Shown here: positions 61,322 through 64,000 of the stretch, piece by piece
Layout: each line of letters opens with the position of its first letter
Position numbering within the stretch: position 1 is the first letter of the stretch
Assembly: GCA_950295325.1 (NCBI GenBank)
Contig: OX485803.1
Span: 48,003,554-48,067,553, forward strand
Source: Polytrichum commune
Lineage: Eukaryota > Streptophyta > Polytrichopsida > Polytrichales > Polytrichaceae
DNA: 64,000 nt
Direction of reading: 5' to 3'
Notes under the pieces: generated by a model
Told to the model about the DNA's origin: nothing
The model's input: the letters and a program-made list of their open reading frames with translations, nothing else
Databases searched by the model: none
Translations under genes and position numbers: made by a program

Positions 61322-63768
61322 TCATTGAAGAAATTTTTGAAACCAACTCTTAGTCGCGTCAGTCATCTGGACTGTGGCAACATGTGCGACTCCTTCTTGG
61401 GCAAAAAACTGGTCGCCACACCCACACCCACACCCACATATCAGCTTAAGTTTGTTTTGGCTTGAAGCACAGCAATAGCTTTGGGTGCAAATCTTCCCTA
61501 GTCATCCCACATTATATTGAGTAGTTCCTTGCAGATGACACATTCACATTCTGCCAGGTCTAATACAGATAATCCAGGTCTTTAAGGGTTGATTGCAACG
61601 TTGTAGTACATCCCAAGCACTCAGAAGTTTCATAGGTTATAATAAAATTGAAGCTATGAGATGTGTTAAACAATATCAAACAAAGGGCATGAACTGAGAT
61701 GGCAGTCAGTTTGTCACCTTGTAGTTATCTGGAACTCCAGCTTCTTCGTACTTTTCTGCAATTTTCCTCCTAACCTTCTTTAACCCTTGAATTGGGCATC
61801 GTGGATCTAACATTCCTGCAATGCTCCAATTTTTTTTGAAGTCAGAAATACTCTGCTTGTTGCTGACATTACCCCACATTACTGAACTGTTTAGAGTTTT
61901 TCCTAAACCCTAAGCTTGCAAATGAATGTGAAATTTTTGATCAAGTCTTCACTGGTGTGTCTGCTATGTATGTGTTGCTCATCAAACTTTGATAAGAGAA
62001 GAAGTAGACCATTGTAAACAAGTAAAGGCCGAGGTGCAATAATTGGAACTGTGTGTTGGGCGTCAAGCTCGTCCATAATGCCTGGAGCAATTCTTCGCCA
62101 TACCTTCACAGAAGAAGTGGGGAAGGTCAAGTGAGTATACTGGCAGAAGGCTACCTGGTTCAACACTTTTGAGTCCCGAAACATTATTATATCCATCTGG
62201 GTTCCAGCCAATGAGATGATAACATGTAGCAAATTTTCTTCCAAAGATTCATTATTGTATGTCTAACCAGACTGGCCAGTATGGGAGTGAGTCCAAAACA
62301 GAGTTAAAATCAGTGTTGGTCTAGTGTACAGGTGAATGCATGGGATCAATGATCAACATCAATAATGGTATCCAAAAACCTACCTGTGGGTACCAAAATT
62401 GTAATACCAGTCAAAAACTGATATGTGGTGGGTATGTCAATGTGAGAGAATCTTTGTGTACCCGAGTTATTATTTGGGTCAATACCATTCTAGAGCATAT
62501 TGACACTACACCTATTTTGCCCAAGTATGATGGTTCTTGGATGGTTTATAGACACAAATGGTATGCAGAACAAAAATATTGTCAAATATCCATGCCAATC
62601 CAATATGTGAAATCCTCATTAGAGACACCCGATGGTATCAAAGAAAAGATGATACCAGTCCAACACTGGTTAATACCCTTCTCAAATCATTGATAGCATG
62701 GGAGGGCACTTACCGCAGCAACAACCTCTGAATCGACCTTTGATTTCCCCAAGTCATGGGCAGCAGCTGTCATTCAAGATCCAAAAAACAACCATTTCAG
62801 AGTCTGTCAGATCCTGATGAATATAAATGTCACCAAATTGTATGGAACCTCCTTTGAATGCATGCTAATGTGCACAGAAAAAAGAAATACTGTAGCAGTG
62901 AGGCTAGGAAATTCATCACTAATTGGCTAAAATTTTGAAAATATGAAAACATGCTAATCTTGGAGCCATGACAAAGAAATTTTAGAAATTCAAACCTTTG
63001 ACCTAGGAGCAACAAATCCAGTCCACTGGCATGCTCTCTCTACAATCGGTACATACTGTTCTACATTTCAATGCATTTCTTGAATTGATAATTGAGATTC
63101 TTATCAAAACATTCTCAAATAAGCCTTACAGAAATGTTATCATCCAAAGACATAAATATATCGTCTCCAGTGATGAACTAGCCTCACTCCTACAGTATTT
63201 TCACATGCACAGAAGCATCCTTCGCTCATCTAAATATCTTCAACTTTGACGTTCTCGGGAAGTTAGGACAGCATTATCAGGTGGACGAGGTTCTGAGAAA
63301 TTTCTCAAGCGCTAGGCTGCACAGGGGCTTGGGTATAGAGCATAAAATGTTCACTAACCTGTGAACGGCGGCAGAATGGTTGCAACTCGTGCTTGCCATT
63401 TATTATGCGAAACCGCCCAGCCAAAGGACTGCACCCATCCAGATTACACGTGTTAGGCATTAATTACAATGATTGCCCAGCTCAAAATTAGTTGTAGGAT
63501 GCAGACATGAAGTTCATGGAACTCAGGGATCTATGAATGCCCTGCTCTTTTGGGTACTTAGTTACCATAGCAGCTTCGACACTGGTTACTTTCTTTTTGG
63601 AAGTGGAAGTGCCACATATCACAAAACTGTTGACTGAAACCCATGGCAAACTTGATTTGGCACCCAAATTTATGATTTGACAAATCAAGAGGACTACCTG
63701 CACACCAATCAGCGGCACGGCGACAGCGATTCGTGGATCTGCAGCGGCTGCAAACCATGTGTGCATTC
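61322..63768 (-). CDS. Alpha/beta hydrolase, plant type, last six exons (5' part outside window)
   Basis: Six minus-strand exons join in phase: 63768-63698, 63428-63359, 62766-62714, 62103-62010, 61815-61718 and 61408-61322 (TGA 61324-61322). Translation of this order gives GMHTWFAAAADPRI, FGWAVSHNKWQARV, AAHDLGKSKVDSEVV, VWRRIAPG with PIIAPRPLLVYNG, LDPRCP, and a terminal EGVAHVATVQM. It follows the C-terminal half of plant alpha/beta hydrolases like Arabidopsis At5g25770 (recalled from memory). The nucleophile elbow G-x-S-x-G should fall in the preceding exon, since exon 63768 opens at its last Gly. The Asp of LDPRCP and the His of VAH are candidate acid and base. Substrate unknown. No stops; introns are GT-AG. 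The gene is truncated by the window edge, not by damage. Confidence 0.82.
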
Positions 63769-64000
63769 CTGCAATCAAACGTACAGTAGGAGTGAGGGTT
63801 ATTTCATCACTAAAGTGATGAAATTATTTATTTACTTGAATGAAAGCATTTCATAAGGCTCAACAGAAAATTCCGACAATTTCGTCACAAGTTCAAAAGT
63901 GAAATGAAAATAAGCAATGTTCTATGAAACAGACAAAAGATTGCACTTGGTTTGTTGCTCTTACATCAAAATTTATATTTTCCAAGATTTTCATCCTCAT
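63769..64000 (-). other. Intron of the hydrolase gene reaching the window end
   Basis: A GCAG acceptor ends at 63769, and sequence to 64000 is AT-rich with no exon of the expected hydrolase content. It is therefore read as intron. Confidence 0.55.

Noticed and set aside
1-64000. tRNA, rRNA or snRNA genes
   Set aside because: I saw no cloverleaf with A and B boxes and no conserved rRNA or snRNA segment. A tRNAscan or Rfam search would be decisive.

Overview
The window is nuclear DNA from a plant. Genes have GT-AG introns, one is a plant-type CYP59 cyclophilin, another is a plant-type alpha/beta hydrolase, and most of the rest is transposons and satellite. The style of the transposons (SWIM-type Mutator-like elements, a Ty3/gypsy element ending in a PHD finger, a repeat-borne methyltransferase-like gene) makes a fern, lycophyte, bryophyte or other non-flowering streptophyte more likely than a flowering plant. 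That is inference; no marker here fixes the species.

Layout. 1-4800: AT-rich repeat-bearing DNA without a recognisable gene. 4801-12038 (+): a complete 14-exon CYP59/PPIL4 gene whose phases all agree (682 residues); its largest intron carries a ~215-bp tandem array. 12039-16680: intergenic, with a ~400-bp dispersed repeat and a ~190-bp tandem array. 16681-17262 (+): an exon of an unrecognised zinc-finger-like protein. 18265-20007 (-): exons of a SAM-methyltransferase-like gene, apparently broken. 20000-28037: about 47 copies of a ~170-bp satellite with a variable poly-C tract, possibly lying in the first intron of the methyltransferase-like gene. 28038-41700: a transposon-rich block with two unrelated SWIM-domain DDE (Mutator-like) transposases, one on each strand, and a multi-exon proline-rich gene between them. 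42901-51167 (-): a recently inserted Ty3/gypsy retrotransposon nested in the older of two related ~2-kb repeats (copy A 42735-42900 plus 51168-53335; copy B 57545-59790). 61322-63768 (-): the last six exons of an alpha/beta hydrolase gene whose 5' part lies beyond the window.

Main observations. (1) The retrotransposon reading frame continues past integrase into a canonical C4HC3 PHD finger, a possible chromatin-reading targeting module in the place where chromoviruses carry a chromodomain. (2) The transposon-type genes are broken almost only by in-frame stops: I count 19 in four gene chains against one frameshift, and all 19 could arise by one C-to-T change in a CAA, CAG or CGA codon. The two clear host genes have none. 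(3) The retrotransposon has nine such stops, yet its LTRs differ only by one CT dinucleotide, so the stops probably predate its last jump.

Limits: exon boundaries were placed by eye from splice consensus, reading phase and remembered family similarity. No alignment or database search was run.
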